A stretch of DNA of 64,000 nt from Pseudomonas syringae KCTC 12500 (GTDB lineage Bacteria; Pseudomonadota; Gammaproteobacteria; Pseudomonadales; Pseudomonadaceae): positions 829,501 to 893,500 of the forward strand of contig NZ_AYTM02000002.1 in the NCBI RefSeq assembly GCF_000507185.2. The letters are read 5' to 3'. The stretch's first letter is position 1. The number at the start of each line of letters is the position of its first letter. Positions 15,455-23,484 of this stretch are shown piece after piece. The position numbers were made by a program, and so were the translations under genes. The notes under the pieces were generated by a model. That model was given only the letters and a program-made list of their open reading frames with translations, ran no database searches and was not told the DNA's origin.

Positions 15455-17575
15455 ATGAATCGCATACTTCATGCTGCAGCGTTTGCAAGCTCCATGATGA
15501 TCGTTGCAGCACCCGCCCAAGCCCGTATTACACAATTGGAGATCCTGCGGACCGAACCCGCTTTCGGAGGCGAAAGCTTCGGGAATACAGGGGCTTACGA
15601 ACGCGTCTTTGCGCGCGCTCATGGTGAATTAGACCCAGGAGCGCCTGAAAACAAGATTATTCAAGACATCGAACTTGCACCCCGTAACGGGCGCGGGATG
15701 GTTGAATACACGACTGATGTTGCAATCCTGCGTCCCGCTGACGTGGCCAAATCGAATGATATTCTTCTCTTTGATGTGCCAAATCGAGGCTCTAAGCGCG
15801 CGATGTTATTGTTCAACGCTGATATGCAGGGTAGTCCAGCAGCGTTCAACAACTTCGAAGTCGCCGGGGACGGTTTTCTACAGCGCCAGGGTACGACGCT
15901 GATCGCGTTTGCCTGGCAGGGGGACGTTGCCCCGGGCGACAACCGCATGATGGTGCAATTGCCGACGGCCATAAATACTGATGGGGCGCCGGTAACAGGT
16001 GTGGTGCGCAGTGAGTTGACCACGCTTTCACCGACCGTCAGCCTTAACCTGTCCGCAGGTTGGTTCACCTCCACGCCGCCTCATACCAGCTATAAATCGG
16101 TTGAAACCGACAATACCAAAGTGCTCGCGAATGGCTTTCGTCCGACGTTGACGGTGCGTTCACGGGCAAATGCGCCCCGACAGGAAATTCCAGTGAATGA
16201 CTGGAAGTTTGGCGATTGCAATACGCCGAACGAAACCCAGATATGCCTACCCGCGGGTTTTCAGCCCGGTAAGCTTTACGAGCTGATTTACCGGGCCAAG
16301 GAGCCGGCGGTAATGGGTATTGGTTTTGCGATCGCACGGGATGTTGGTGCGTTTTTCCAGCAGGCTGAGCATGACGATACCGGTGTGCCCAACCCTGTAG
16401 TGCATGGGCCTAAGGTCAAGTCGATTATCACTGGCTCATCACAGGCCGGACGATTCATCCGCAGCATGATCGCGCTGGGTTTCAACCGCAGCGAGGCAGG
16501 TCAGCGGGTCTATGACGGTGCGATGCCGCATATTGGAGGCGGCCTGATGCCGCTCAACATCCGATTTGCTCAACCTGGTCGGGCGTGGGGCCAGCAGGTC
16601 GATCATGACTCCCCTGCTTACGATTTTCCGTTTACCTATGGCCGGGAAACCGATCCTGTTACCGGACGCTCGCAGGGTTTGCTGGATCGCTGCAACGATA
16701 ACAACACTTGCCCTCTGATATTCCACATGGCAACGGCCCTTGAACTTTGGGAGGGACGCCAGTCGCTTGGCCTTACCGATCCACTCGGCTTGCGCGATGC
16801 ACCTGAACCGGAAAACGTCCGCACCTTTATTATGGCAAGTACGCAGCATGCCCCGCCGTCTTTGCCACTCCCGGCTAACCCACCTTTCGGCCTTTGCCAG
16901 GTTCAATCAAATCCCAATCCACACACCTGGACAATGCGCGCAGCGTTCATCAATCTCGTTGGCTGGGTTCGTGATGATACAGCACCGCCCGCTTCGATGA
17001 AGCCTTCTGTGGCGGACGGTACCCTCGTGCCGGCGGACAGGGTCAGTTTCCCACTCATCCCCGCGACCAATTACGGTAGCGTTTCGCGCCCCGAGCTCCG
17101 CTATACCGGTGCCGTGAATAGCCTGCAAGTTCTTGATTTTGGACCTGGTTTTCGTCCCGAAAACAGCTCTGGCATTCTCACAAACGAGCCGCCGAAATCG
17201 GGGGTTGGCAGTTACGGCCTTTTGGTACCTCAAGTGGATGCAGACGGAATTGATGTGGGTGGCGTTCGGGATGTGTATCTGGGTGCTCCCATCGGGACTC
17301 ACACGGGTTGGAACACCTTCCGCCCCGAGTTTTTTGATGGTGGCTTTTGTAACTTCCAAGGCAGCTTCCTCCCGTTTGCCGCGACGAAGAAAGAGCGAAT
17401 CGTGGCCGGAGACCCTCGCCTTTCCCTGGAGGAACGCTACCCCACGAAGGAGGATTATGTGTCTGCAGTGAGTAAAGCTGCAGACTCGCTGGTTGAAGCG
17501 CGGATGCTGCTTCCTGAAGACCGTGAGCGGCTTGTGAAGGAGGCGCAGGAGAAAGGTGTGCGTGTAGGGCCTTGA
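15455..17575 (+). CDS. Exported alpha/beta-hydrolase domain protein (Abhydrolase_10 type)
   Basis: This 706-residue secreted or periplasmic protein has a signal peptide cut after about residue 23 (MIVAAPAQA). It has the large alpha/beta-hydrolase domain annotated in NCBI as 'alpha/beta hydrolase domain-containing protein'. The nucleophile motif is GSSQAGRF at about 327-334, with Ser329 the likely nucleophile. Cysteines pair plausibly around 255-264 (GDCNTPNETQIC) and 405-412. I use the ATG at 15455, eight bases after GGGGG, not the TTG four codons upstream. The substrate is unknown; an ester is likely. It stands alone after the toxin-antitoxin pair and before IS66 debris. Confidence 0.8.
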   Translation: MNRILHAAAFASSMMIVAAPAQARITQLEILRTEPAFGGESFGNTGAYERVFARAHGELDPGAPENKIIQDIELAPRNGRGMVEYTTDVAILRPADVAKSNDILLFDVPNRGSKRAMLLFNADMQGSPAAFNNFEVAGDGFLQRQGTTLIAFAWQGDVAPGDNRMMVQLPTAINTDGAPVTGVVRSELTTLSPTVSLNLSAGWFTSTPPHTSYKSVETDNTKVLANGFRPTLTVRSRANAPRQEIPVNDWKFGDCNTPNETQICLPAGFQPGKLYELIYRAKEPAVMGIGFAIARDVGAFFQQAEHDDTGVPNPVVHGPKVKSIITGSSQAGRFIRSMIALGFNRSEAGQRVYDGAMPHIGGGLMPLNIRFAQPGRAWGQQVDHDSPAYDFPFTYGRETDPVTGRSQGLLDRCNDNNTCPLIFHMATALELWEGRQSLGLTDPLGLRDAPEPENVRTFIMASTQHAPPSLPLPANPPFGLCQVQSNPNPHTWTMRAAFINLVGWVRDDTAPPASMKPSVADGTLVPADRVSFPLIPATNYGSVSRPELRYTGAVNSLQVLDFGPGFRPENSSGILTNEPPKSGVGSYGLLVPQVDADGIDVGGVRDVYLGAPIGTHTGWNTFRPEFFDGGFCNFQGSFLPFAATKKERIVAGDPRLSLEERYPTKEDYVSAVSKAADSLVEARMLLPEDRERLVKEAQEKGVRVGP

Positions 17576-17760
17576 GCAGGGGTGATCATACCTTCGAAAA
17601 AGAGTTGTCTTAATCCTTGCCGCCTTTCATGCCAGGTCTGGCAAGAAATACCCGGAAGCTCGCGTCATTGCGGCTTTAGGCTCTCGATCGCAAAAACAGG
17701 CTGTTCGCAGGGTCGTTATGCAATGGGAAACGGGCGGCGGCGATTATGAGCTTGACCTAG

Positions 17761-17823
17761 TCCGCGCGGCTGGGTGGGCATGATCCGTATGCGTATCTCA
17801 AGGATGTGCTGCTGGGATTATAA
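17761..17823 (+). mobile_element. Fragment of an IS66-family transposase (3' end)
   Basis: The frame from 17761 reads SARLGGHDPYAYLKDVL and then stops at TAA (17821-17823). This is the conserved C-terminal signature of IS66 transposases (SAKxNGHDPYAYLKDVLxRLP). The rest of 17576-17943 shows no gene; it holds only this fragment and degenerate sequence. Confidence 0.75.
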
Positions 17824-17943
17824 AGGTGTGTTTACTTGTTGAAAATGCTTGCCGGATACAAACCACCGGCAGCGTGATGTCAACTGCGTGAGTAGTAGCT
17901 GATGCCATCGCTATCAGCAGATGGCATCACCGCCACAGGCGAA

Positions 17944-18240
17944 TCATCCACGCGTTTTCAAATGAAGCATTGCATAGTGTTCGTAGTATCCACTCCCGTT
18001 CTTTACGATAGGGTCTTGAGAGGTAATCGCCGCGATATCCTGATCATCCTCGATTTGATACAGCGAAACACCGTAGCTTCCGGCAGGGTCGATTACCGGA
18101 CCGTGGGCCACGATCAATCCCTGCTCCAGCAGCTCATTCAGATAACTGCCGTGTTGACTCATCCACTGACGCTCGTCAGCCGTCATGCTTGTCAGGAAAT
18201 CTGCACGTGGCGGGATATATTTGCAAAGGTAATATTTCAT
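17944..18240 (-). CDS. YciI-family small protein
   Basis: This 98-residue protein has the YCII/DGPF fold pattern: MKYYLCKYIPPRADF, then DERQWMSQHGSYLNELLEQGLIVAHGPV and DPAGSYGVSLYQIEDDQDIAAITSQDP. In the family a conserved His-Asp pair forms a small putative active site. Here His in MSQHGSY and the Asp in VIDPAG fit. YciI proteins are ferredoxin-like dimers, some acting as small dehydrochlorinase or lactonase-like enzymes; no substrate can be assigned. It is followed by an SDR gene on the same strand after 58 bases, in the order SDR then YciI, so they may be co-transcribed. Confidence 0.88.
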   Translation of the reverse strand: MKYYLCKYIPPRADFLTSMTADERQWMSQHGSYLNELLEQGLIVAHGPVIDPAGSYGVSLYQIEDDQDIAAITSQDPIVKNGSGYYEHYAMLHLKTRG

Positions 18241-18298
18241 GAGTTAATTCTCATTGCCTGAATGCATAGGAGTCGAAAAACAGAGTTTTATGGCGATT

Positions 18299-19111
18299 CT
18301 AGAGTTTTTTACCTGATGCAATACTTTTGAATATTGCGCTCTCAAACAGGCTCGGCAGGTAACGCTGAAGGAATAAGATCATTCCGGCCATCTTTGCCAC
18401 TGGATGGCTAAACGGCGGTTTTTTTGTAGCGATGACGTTGACGATAGCGTTCACGACGGCCTGAGGTGATTCTGCCTCGTCGATACCTTTTTGGGTAACC
18501 ACGTTTACTTTTTTACGGTAATTATCGTAGTCAGCAATCTGGCTGCCCGCTACGGAAATGGCATTGCCTCCCAGATTGGTCTTGAACCAACCAGGTTCAA
18601 TCACACTGACATGGATATTGAATTGACTCAATTCAAAGCGCAAAGACTTGAAGTAGCCCTCCACGGCATGTTTGGATGCCGAGTAGTAAGACAAGTTAGG
18701 CGGCCCTATCAGCCCCACCATAGAGCTGACCGTGATTATTTGCCCAGCTTTTTGTTGCCGCAGGTGGGGCAAGACAGCGTTCGTCACTTTGACAGTGCCC
18801 CAGAAGTTTGTTTCAAACTGCTGACGACCTGTTTCTATCGGTGTCTCCTCGGCAAGACCGGTGACCATATAACCCGCGTTATTGACCAACACATCCAAGG
18901 TAGTGATATTTTTAAAAAGCGCTTCAGTAAAAGACTGGATGGAGCCATCGTCATCAACATCCAGACGCAGCAATTTGAACGGAACGCTGCTCGCATACCG
19001 CTCTGGATAACGACTCGTGCCCACAACGTTAAAGCCTTGCTGATGAAGATGAGTCGCAAGCATCAACCCAAAGCCCGATGAAGCACCTGTAATTAAAACT
19101 GTCTTTTTCAT
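18299..19111 (-). CDS. SDR-family oxidoreductase
   Basis: This 270-residue classical short-chain dehydrogenase/reductase has the NAD(P)-binding TGASSGFG motif (residues 7-14), NNAG near 83, catalytic Ser in ITVSSMVG and the YSASK active-site motif. The substrate-binding tail is long and hydrophobic (MAGMILFLQRYLPSLFES), as in SDRs acting on large or membrane substrates. I place the start at the ATG at 19109-19111, preceded by CAGGG. The much longer upstream frame has no matching protein features. It is divergent from an AraC-type gene, a likely regulator, and precedes the YciI gene. Confidence 0.9.
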   Translation of the reverse strand: MKKTVLITGASSGFGLMLATHLHQQGFNVVGTSRYPERYASSVPFKLLRLDVDDDGSIQSFTEALFKNITTLDVLVNNAGYMVTGLAEETPIETGRQQFETNFWGTVKVTNAVLPHLRQQKAGQIITVSSMVGLIGPPNLSYYSASKHAVEGYFKSLRFELSQFNIHVSVIEPGWFKTNLGGNAISVAGSQIADYDNYRKKVNVVTQKGIDEAESPQAVVNAIVNVIATKKPPFSHPVAKMAGMILFLQRYLPSLFESAIFKSIASGKKL

Positions 19112-19373
19112 ACGACTACCCTGACGTGAGAGGAGAGGTGCAAATGCGGTTTTGTCCTCGAAAGTGCTTTGGCCATTCAGCACCTCAGACAGTGCATACA
19201 TTGCCCACACAATGAACAAATGACACTCGCCTAACGCGCCAACCTGACCTCGAAACGCGCCAGTTTTACTAAAGTTTTTCTGGCGCCATTCGCCATTGTC
19301 GTGGCGCGGTTGGCGACCTAAACTGAGCCCCTGAATATTCAAAACCCACCTTCCTCGAGTGAATGAATTTCCC

Positions 19374-20435
19374 ATGACTGGTAAGCGCAGCTCAGCGTTG
19401 GACTACTCGGTTTGGCCAGGGTGGCGGGTATTAATGCAAGATGCAGGGCTGGCAACAGCTCCCGTTCTGCGTCGCGCGCAGCTACCGGGCGACTTGTTTA
19501 CGCGGCAGAACGTTCGACTGGACTCTGCAAACTTCTTCATGCTTTGGAGGGCCATCGAAGCTGAAGCCAAGTCCATAAATGCTGAAGTCCCCGCGCCGTT
19601 GCAAATCGCTCGGGTCATGTCCTCGGACTGGTTTGATCCAGAGCTTTTTGCCGCGCTGTGCAGCGCCAATCTCAGCGGAGCGCTCGACCGGATTGCCAAA
19701 TATGTGAGGCTTATCGCGCCCATGGTCATTCGGGTCGTGCCGACTAAAGCGCACACCACCGTCACCATGGACTTTTTAGACGCCGCTGAACCGCCCGCCG
19801 TATTTTTAGCATTCAAGCTCGTGTTCTTTGTTCAACTGGCACGGCTGGCGACACGTAGTGCCGTGCAGCCGTTACAGGTGAACTGGCCATCACCGTCGAC
19901 GCTTGGCGCGGACCTTGAAGCCTACCAAGCCTACTTCGGCGTTGCCGTAACGCATGCGCCGCAGGCCAGCGTGGTATTTGCAGCGGCGGATGTCGGGCGC
20001 CCTTTCCTGACGGAAAATCACAAAATGTGGTTGTTCTTCGAGCCCGGTCTGCGACAAAGATTGTCTGATCTGGACAGGACATCCGGAATGGTCGAACGGG
20101 TACGTAGCGCACTGCTTGAGTCTTTACCGGCAGGCGCGGTATCGATGCAGGAAATCAGCCGCAAACTGGGCGTCAGTACCCGCACCCTCCAGCGCAGGCT
20201 GCAGGATGAAGGGACGACGTTTCAGCAGACACTGGACACTCTGCGTGAATCACTGGCACGCCACTATCTGCGCAGCACCGCAATGTCGAGTGCCGAGATA
20301 TCGTTTCTTCTGGGATTCGAGGACGCCAATTCATTTGCTCGCGCCTTTCAATCGTGGACAGGAAGTACACCGCGCAAGGTCAGGGCTGAAATGGATAACT
20401 CCCGTCATCCATCGACTGCGCATTCAGAAGAATAG
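19374..20435 (+). CDS. AraC-family transcriptional regulator
   Basis: This 353-residue regulator has an N-terminal ligand-sensing domain of the 'Arabinose_bd' type found in OruR/GbdR-like proteins (LFTRQNVRLDSANFFMLWRAIEAEA). Its C-terminal double helix-turn-helix spans about residues 245-345 (SRKLGVSTRTLQRRLQDEG, then SSAEISFLLGFEDANSFARAFQSWTGSTPRKVR). A GTG at 19359 is an alternative start. Neither start has a strong ribosome-binding site. It is divergent from the SDR gene across about 260 bases and probably controls it. A truncated MFS gene begins directly after its stop. Confidence 0.9.
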   Translation: MTGKRSSALDYSVWPGWRVLMQDAGLATAPVLRRAQLPGDLFTRQNVRLDSANFFMLWRAIEAEAKSINAEVPAPLQIARVMSSDWFDPELFAALCSANLSGALDRIAKYVRLIAPMVIRVVPTKAHTTVTMDFLDAAEPPAVFLAFKLVFFVQLARLATRSAVQPLQVNWPSPSTLGADLEAYQAYFGVAVTHAPQASVVFAAADVGRPFLTENHKMWLFFEPGLRQRLSDLDRTSGMVERVRSALLESLPAGAVSMQEISRKLGVSTRTLQRRLQDEGTTFQQTLDTLRESLARHYLRSTAMSSAEISFLLGFEDANSFARAFQSWTGSTPRKVRAEMDNSRHPSTAHSEE

Positions 20436-20471
20436 AAAGCGCCGAAACCGGTCTATGTTTTTGATTGTTTG

Positions 20472-20864
20472 ATGAGGGTAATGCGGGCGGGACAGGCGCT
20501 GGTACTGTTCGCATTTTTCTTTGTGGTAGAAAGTCGGCTGGCCTCGGCCGTTTGTGTATTGCTGATGGCTGGCTTCGGTTTTGCCAGCGTGTCGCCCATT
20601 CAGCGGCTGGTGATGGACAAGGCTCGTGCGGCCGGAGCACCAAACCTTGCCGCCTCCGTCAACATAGGCCTGTTCAACCTGGGCAACGCAATCGGCGCCT
20701 GGCTAGGTGGCTGGGTGATAGCGGCAGGGTTCGGTTACGCAGCACCCAATTGGGTTGGCGGCATGCTGTCGACGTGCGCGCTGCTACTGGCAATCGCATC
20801 CGGCTGGCTCACCGTGTCTCATGTCGCCAAGCGTAAAGGCGCAATTGCCTGTAATGCGAGTTGA
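20472..20864 (+). pseudogene. Truncated MFS transporter (C-terminal third only)
   Basis: About 130 codons encode the last four or so helices of an AraJ/arabinose-efflux-type MFS permease (VCVLLMAGFGFASVSPIQRLVMDKA, then NLAASVNIGLFNLGNAIGAWLGGWVI). A whole transporter of this class has about 390-400 residues, so two thirds are missing, and no sequence upstream encodes them because the AraC gene ends 36 bases before. The fragment is probably a deletion product and not functional. Confidence 0.85.
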
Positions 20865-21065
20865 TCACGACAACAAGGGTTCGGTGGCGATTATGGAAGA
20901 CTGGACCCTGCCATCACATCCCCATCAGTTGGCATAGCTGGCAATCCGTCACGCCAGAGCAAAATCACGGACCTTATCGACTGGCCGGTCGAGTTGTTCC
21001 GCAAAGAAAATAGTCAGCGATGACAGGCTTCTGCCAGCCCATTATCCGAACATAAGCAGCGCCAT
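20865..21065. other. Intergenic stretch without recognised features
   Basis: I see no open frame with protein-like content, no hairpin terminator and no RNA gene in these 200 bases. They separate the MFS fragment from the antitoxin remnant. Confidence 0.5.
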
Positions 21066-21178
21066 TTCCTACAAACAATTAAGGCCTGAAGGCACAGACA
21101 GTAAACAGACTAACGCCTAAGATAGCCCGACCTACATTGCATATGATCAAGTCATTACTGAAATACAGACTTCTTTAA
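21066..21178 (+). pseudogene. Remnant of a stability-determinant antitoxin locus
   Basis: The sequence parallels the leader of the antitoxin at 14717. TTTCCTACAAA and CCTAAGATAG occur in both with similar spacing (compare 14632-14694). After a gap, bases 21144-21176 encode DQVITEIQTSL, aligning with DQVMAEMRALL of the antitoxin. The N-terminal coding part is deleted and no toxin follows. Confidence 0.65.
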
Positions 21179-21337
21179 TGACGAGACAATACGCAACACA
21201 TTTGCTGTTAAGCACCCGATGGAAATATGTAACTAAACGGCGGACTTGGAAAAAGCTCGCGTCGTCTAACTACGCCAAAAATCCGCACGTACGCTTATCC
21301 ACACATCAAAGATTAAATCCTCAACCAAAGGAATATC

Positions 21338-21775
21338 ATGAAAAAATTACTGATCAGCGCCGCAATGGCTACTTCCCTGCTGGGTGTGTCCCTGGCCTCT
21401 CAAGCATCGGAAAACTGCCCTGCTGTCGCAAAGATCGAACAGGTCTCACCCGGTGTTTACCGTGCGAGCGGCAATGCCGGCGAGTGGACCGGCGTGCTGC
21501 AAGGCGTTGTGACAAAGAAAATGCCTGTGCAGTCCTTTGACCTGGCCATCGCTATTCAAGAGGGTGCAGACGCACCTCAGATGTTGCAACACTGCACCTA
21601 CAGCATCGGTGGACGCGAGGCGCTGGACATGCGTTTCATCGCTAAAAACAATAAGGATTTCACTATAAAAACTGCAGGCAATGCCTGGAAGAAAGAAGAT
21701 GGGCCTTTTGGTCTCGTCTATAACGTGTGTGAAAAAACATCACCTGAAAACTGCAAGTTCACTGTCGTTCAGTAA
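21338..21775 (+). CDS. Small exported protein, DUF3757-like
   Basis: This 145-residue secreted or periplasmic protein has a clear signal peptide (MKKLLISAAMATSLLGVSLASQAS, cleavage near 23-24). The mature part contains four cysteines, suggesting two disulfides, and the pattern ENCPAVAKIEQVSPGVYRASGNAGEWTGVLQG, which resembles DUF3757 proteins of P. syringae. A ribosome-binding site AAAGGAA precedes the ATG. A strong inverted repeat follows the stop. No neighbour gives functional context, and the biochemical role is unknown. Confidence 0.75.
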   Translation: MKKLLISAAMATSLLGVSLASQASENCPAVAKIEQVSPGVYRASGNAGEWTGVLQGVVTKKMPVQSFDLAIAIQEGADAPQMLQHCTYSIGGREALDMRFIAKNNKDFTIKTAGNAWKKEDGPFGLVYNVCEKTSPENCKFTVVQ

Positions 21776-21793
21776 CACGAAATAACCCTTTCG

Positions 21794-21827
21794 CTCTTCA
21801 GCGAGCCTGCAATGGCTCGCTGAAGAG
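21794..21827. terminator. Perfect 14-bp hairpin between convergent genes
   Basis: CTCTTCAGCGAGCC (21794-21807) pairs perfectly with 21814-21827 around the loop TGCAAT. It lacks a long T-run on the right but has CCCTTTCG on the left. It lies between the DUF3757-like and DUF1349 genes and probably terminates both. Confidence 0.75.
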
Positions 21828-21831
21828 TCAC

Positions 21832-22407
21832 TCACGTCAGATCATGCAAATCCTTGCCCAATGCAGGCATGACTTCGAAATGAGAGAACACCACTTCCAG
21901 CCCTCCCCGTTCCGGACTGCAGCACATTGGGCCTACGGCATAAGACTCACTCACGGGGAATGGTGCCAGGCGCAGCAATGGCCAGCGCAGCCCGTCGCTG
22001 GAGTGCTGAATGCGCAGCACGCCCTTGGCGACGGTGACTCGCAGCCAGAGCCCGGATGACGAATCATCAAACGCACCTGTAGCCCAATCGGATTGTCCGC
22101 AGGTTAAAACGCTGCCCAACATCAGGGCTCCGTCGCTGACTTCAACGCCGGTTTTGACCCAGTTGCGCTCGTCAATGCGGACCATCAAGCCCGCTTGATC
22201 ATAAAGTGTCTTGAAATCACCCTGCACATTCACTTGCGCAGTGAAATCACCGGTCACCGAAACACCCAGAAAATGACCGGTGTCGCGACAGAAGCCGTAG
22301 TGCGTCTGCTGCCAGAAATCGGTTTGCGGGTCCGTGGTGACTGTCAGACGCTCGTCCGTCACGCTGCAATGCCGGGGTGGGTTCAGCCAGATGCCTTTGT
22401 CGAACAT
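21832..22407 (-). CDS. DUF1349-family protein (concanavalin-like fold)
   Basis: This 191-residue protein of the DUF1349 family (YesU-like; sometimes called regulation of enolase protein 1) reads: FDKGIWLNPPRHCSVTDERLTVTTDPQTDFWQQTHYGF, GDFTAQVNVQGDFKTLYDQAGLMVRIDERNWVKTGVE, and the final VGPMCCSPERGGLEVVFSHFEV. These strands form a jelly-roll lectin/glucanase-like sandwich in solved members. A role in sugar or glycoside handling is inferred from fold only. There is no signal peptide, so it is cytoplasmic. Its stop is four bases from the shared hairpin. Confidence 0.88.
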   Translation of the reverse strand: MFDKGIWLNPPRHCSVTDERLTVTTDPQTDFWQQTHYGFCRDTGHFLGVSVTGDFTAQVNVQGDFKTLYDQAGLMVRIDERNWVKTGVEVSDGALMLGSVLTCGQSDWATGAFDDSSSGLWLRVTVAKGVLRIQHSSDGLRWPLLRLAPFPVSESYAVGPMCCSPERGGLEVVFSHFEVMPALGKDLHDLT

Positions 22408-22732
22408 GTCGCCTCCTGTGTGGGGTTGTCGAGGGTGATCAAGGGTTTACTGACCCATCTACTCCATATGCATGGACACCTTCCCAGCAATCAAAATCAA
22501 CCGATAACACAGATATCTGACCACACCCTAAAACCTCAAGCACCTCACCCACCCAAGAAAAACGACATTTCCTACGTCCCAAACCCACGTCCACACCCTT
22601 GCCACCCCATCCCTGCCACGCTAACCTCCCCGCCGTTCGCTGCCAAATCAGCGGCCGGATTTAGCGATCCGTTCTATCCAGGCGTGTCAGCGCCCCACAC
22701 ACTGCATCAAGCTAAACTTGAAGTACGTGCTA
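22408..22732. other. Intergenic stretch upstream of the C4-like RNA
   Basis: These 325 bases contain a purine-poor segment (about 22500-22640, rich in CA/CC) and no coding signals. The promoter of the C4-like RNA and antirepressor transcript should lie in its right-hand part, but I cannot name a clear -35/-10 pair. Confidence 0.5.
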
Positions 22733-22808
22733 TGGCGGCTGTGCGTCGGAGACCTTCGGGTCTGCCGGTTTCCTGGATACCGGTTCGCTAACCTTCGCAC
22801 AGCTGCCA
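22733..22808 (+). ncRNA. C4-type antisense RNA upstream of an antirepressor gene
   Basis: The sequence folds as a three-stem cloverleaf. The outer stem is GCTGTGCG/CGCACAGC (22738-22745, 22796-22803), extended by TGGC/GCCA. Hairpin 1 is AGACC-TTCG-GGTCT (22750-22763). Hairpin 2 is CCGGT/ACCGG (22765-22769, 22779-22783). Two single-stranded parts are exact complements of the downstream leader. TCCTGGATA (22771-22779) pairs with TATCCAGGA (22843-22851), which includes the ribosome-binding site of the BRO-N gene. TCGCTAA (22785-22791) pairs with TTAGCGA (22818-22824). This is the known design of phage P1/P7/P4 C4 RNAs, which repress antirepressor synthesis and are cut from the same transcript. 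Confidence 0.82.
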
Positions 22809-22860
22809 CCCATTCGTTTAGCGACGTCTTGTGGCAGTCTCATATCCAGGAGCTGCACCC

Positions 22861-23406
22861 ATGTTCACTGCAACCCCCTGCGTGACCCACACCCCCCATT
22901 TCGAAGCCATCCTCTTCCTCCGCCACCGCCGCACCCTTCGCGCCATTTTTACCGAATCTCAAGCCTGGTTCTGCCTCGCCGACCTTGCCCGTCTGATGGG
23001 CAGGGCGCTGGATGAGCGTGCCACGCTCAAGCTCGATGCGGATCAGCGTCGCGAGGTCTGGCTGGAAGCTCATGGCGAGTGCCAGCGGCAATTGATGATC
23101 AGCGAGTCCGGCGTGCTAGCGCTGCTGGTTCATCATTACGTGCCGGAGAACCGCGCGCTGCGTCAGTGGCTGACGCATGAGGTGCTGACGACCTTGCATG
23201 ATCAACAGAACGTCACGCTGGATAACCCCAGAATGAGCCAGCTGCAATGGCCGGGCACATCGCTGAGCGTGCTGCACTGGCGCAGCGAAACCTGGGTTCG
23301 CTTGCGCGACATGCCGAATGTGGTGGCCGAGGCAGCGCCCCGGCCAAAGCGGCCGTTATGGCGCAGGGTGTTGAAGCGCATCAACACAATGCGCACTGCC
23401 GCCTGA
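22861..23406 (+). CDS. BRO-N domain protein (phage-type antirepressor)
   Basis: This 181-residue protein has a BRO family N-terminal domain: RTLRAIFTESQAWFCLADLARLMGRAL, then QRQLMISESGVLALLVHHYVPENRALRQWLTHEVLTTL, the usual core of phage antirepressors (about residues 20-120). A shorter C-terminal part contains WRSETWVRLRDMPNVV, and no KilA-C or ANT domain is added. The ATG at 22861 follows AGGAG (22848-22852). That same ribosome-binding site is complementary to the loop of the C4-like RNA upstream, so translation is probably repressed by it. No other phage genes are nearby; the pair is a solitary phage-derived cassette. Confidence 0.88.
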   Translation: MFTATPCVTHTPHFEAILFLRHRRTLRAIFTESQAWFCLADLARLMGRALDERATLKLDADQRREVWLEAHGECQRQLMISESGVLALLVHHYVPENRALRQWLTHEVLTTLHDQQNVTLDNPRMSQLQWPGTSLSVLHWRSETWVRLRDMPNVVAEAAPRPKRPLWRRVLKRINTMRTAA

Positions 23407-23484
23407 CCGGTACTGCCTGAACCCCGTTGACACCCTTCCCACCAAAAAACATGATGCATCCACCCTAAAAACCGGAACGCACTC

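Noticed and set aside
22733..22808. Cloverleaf-like fold taken as a tRNA
   Set aside because: There is no T-loop consensus, no anticodon stem of proper size and no CCA-side acceptor. Complementarity to the next gene fits a C4 RNA.
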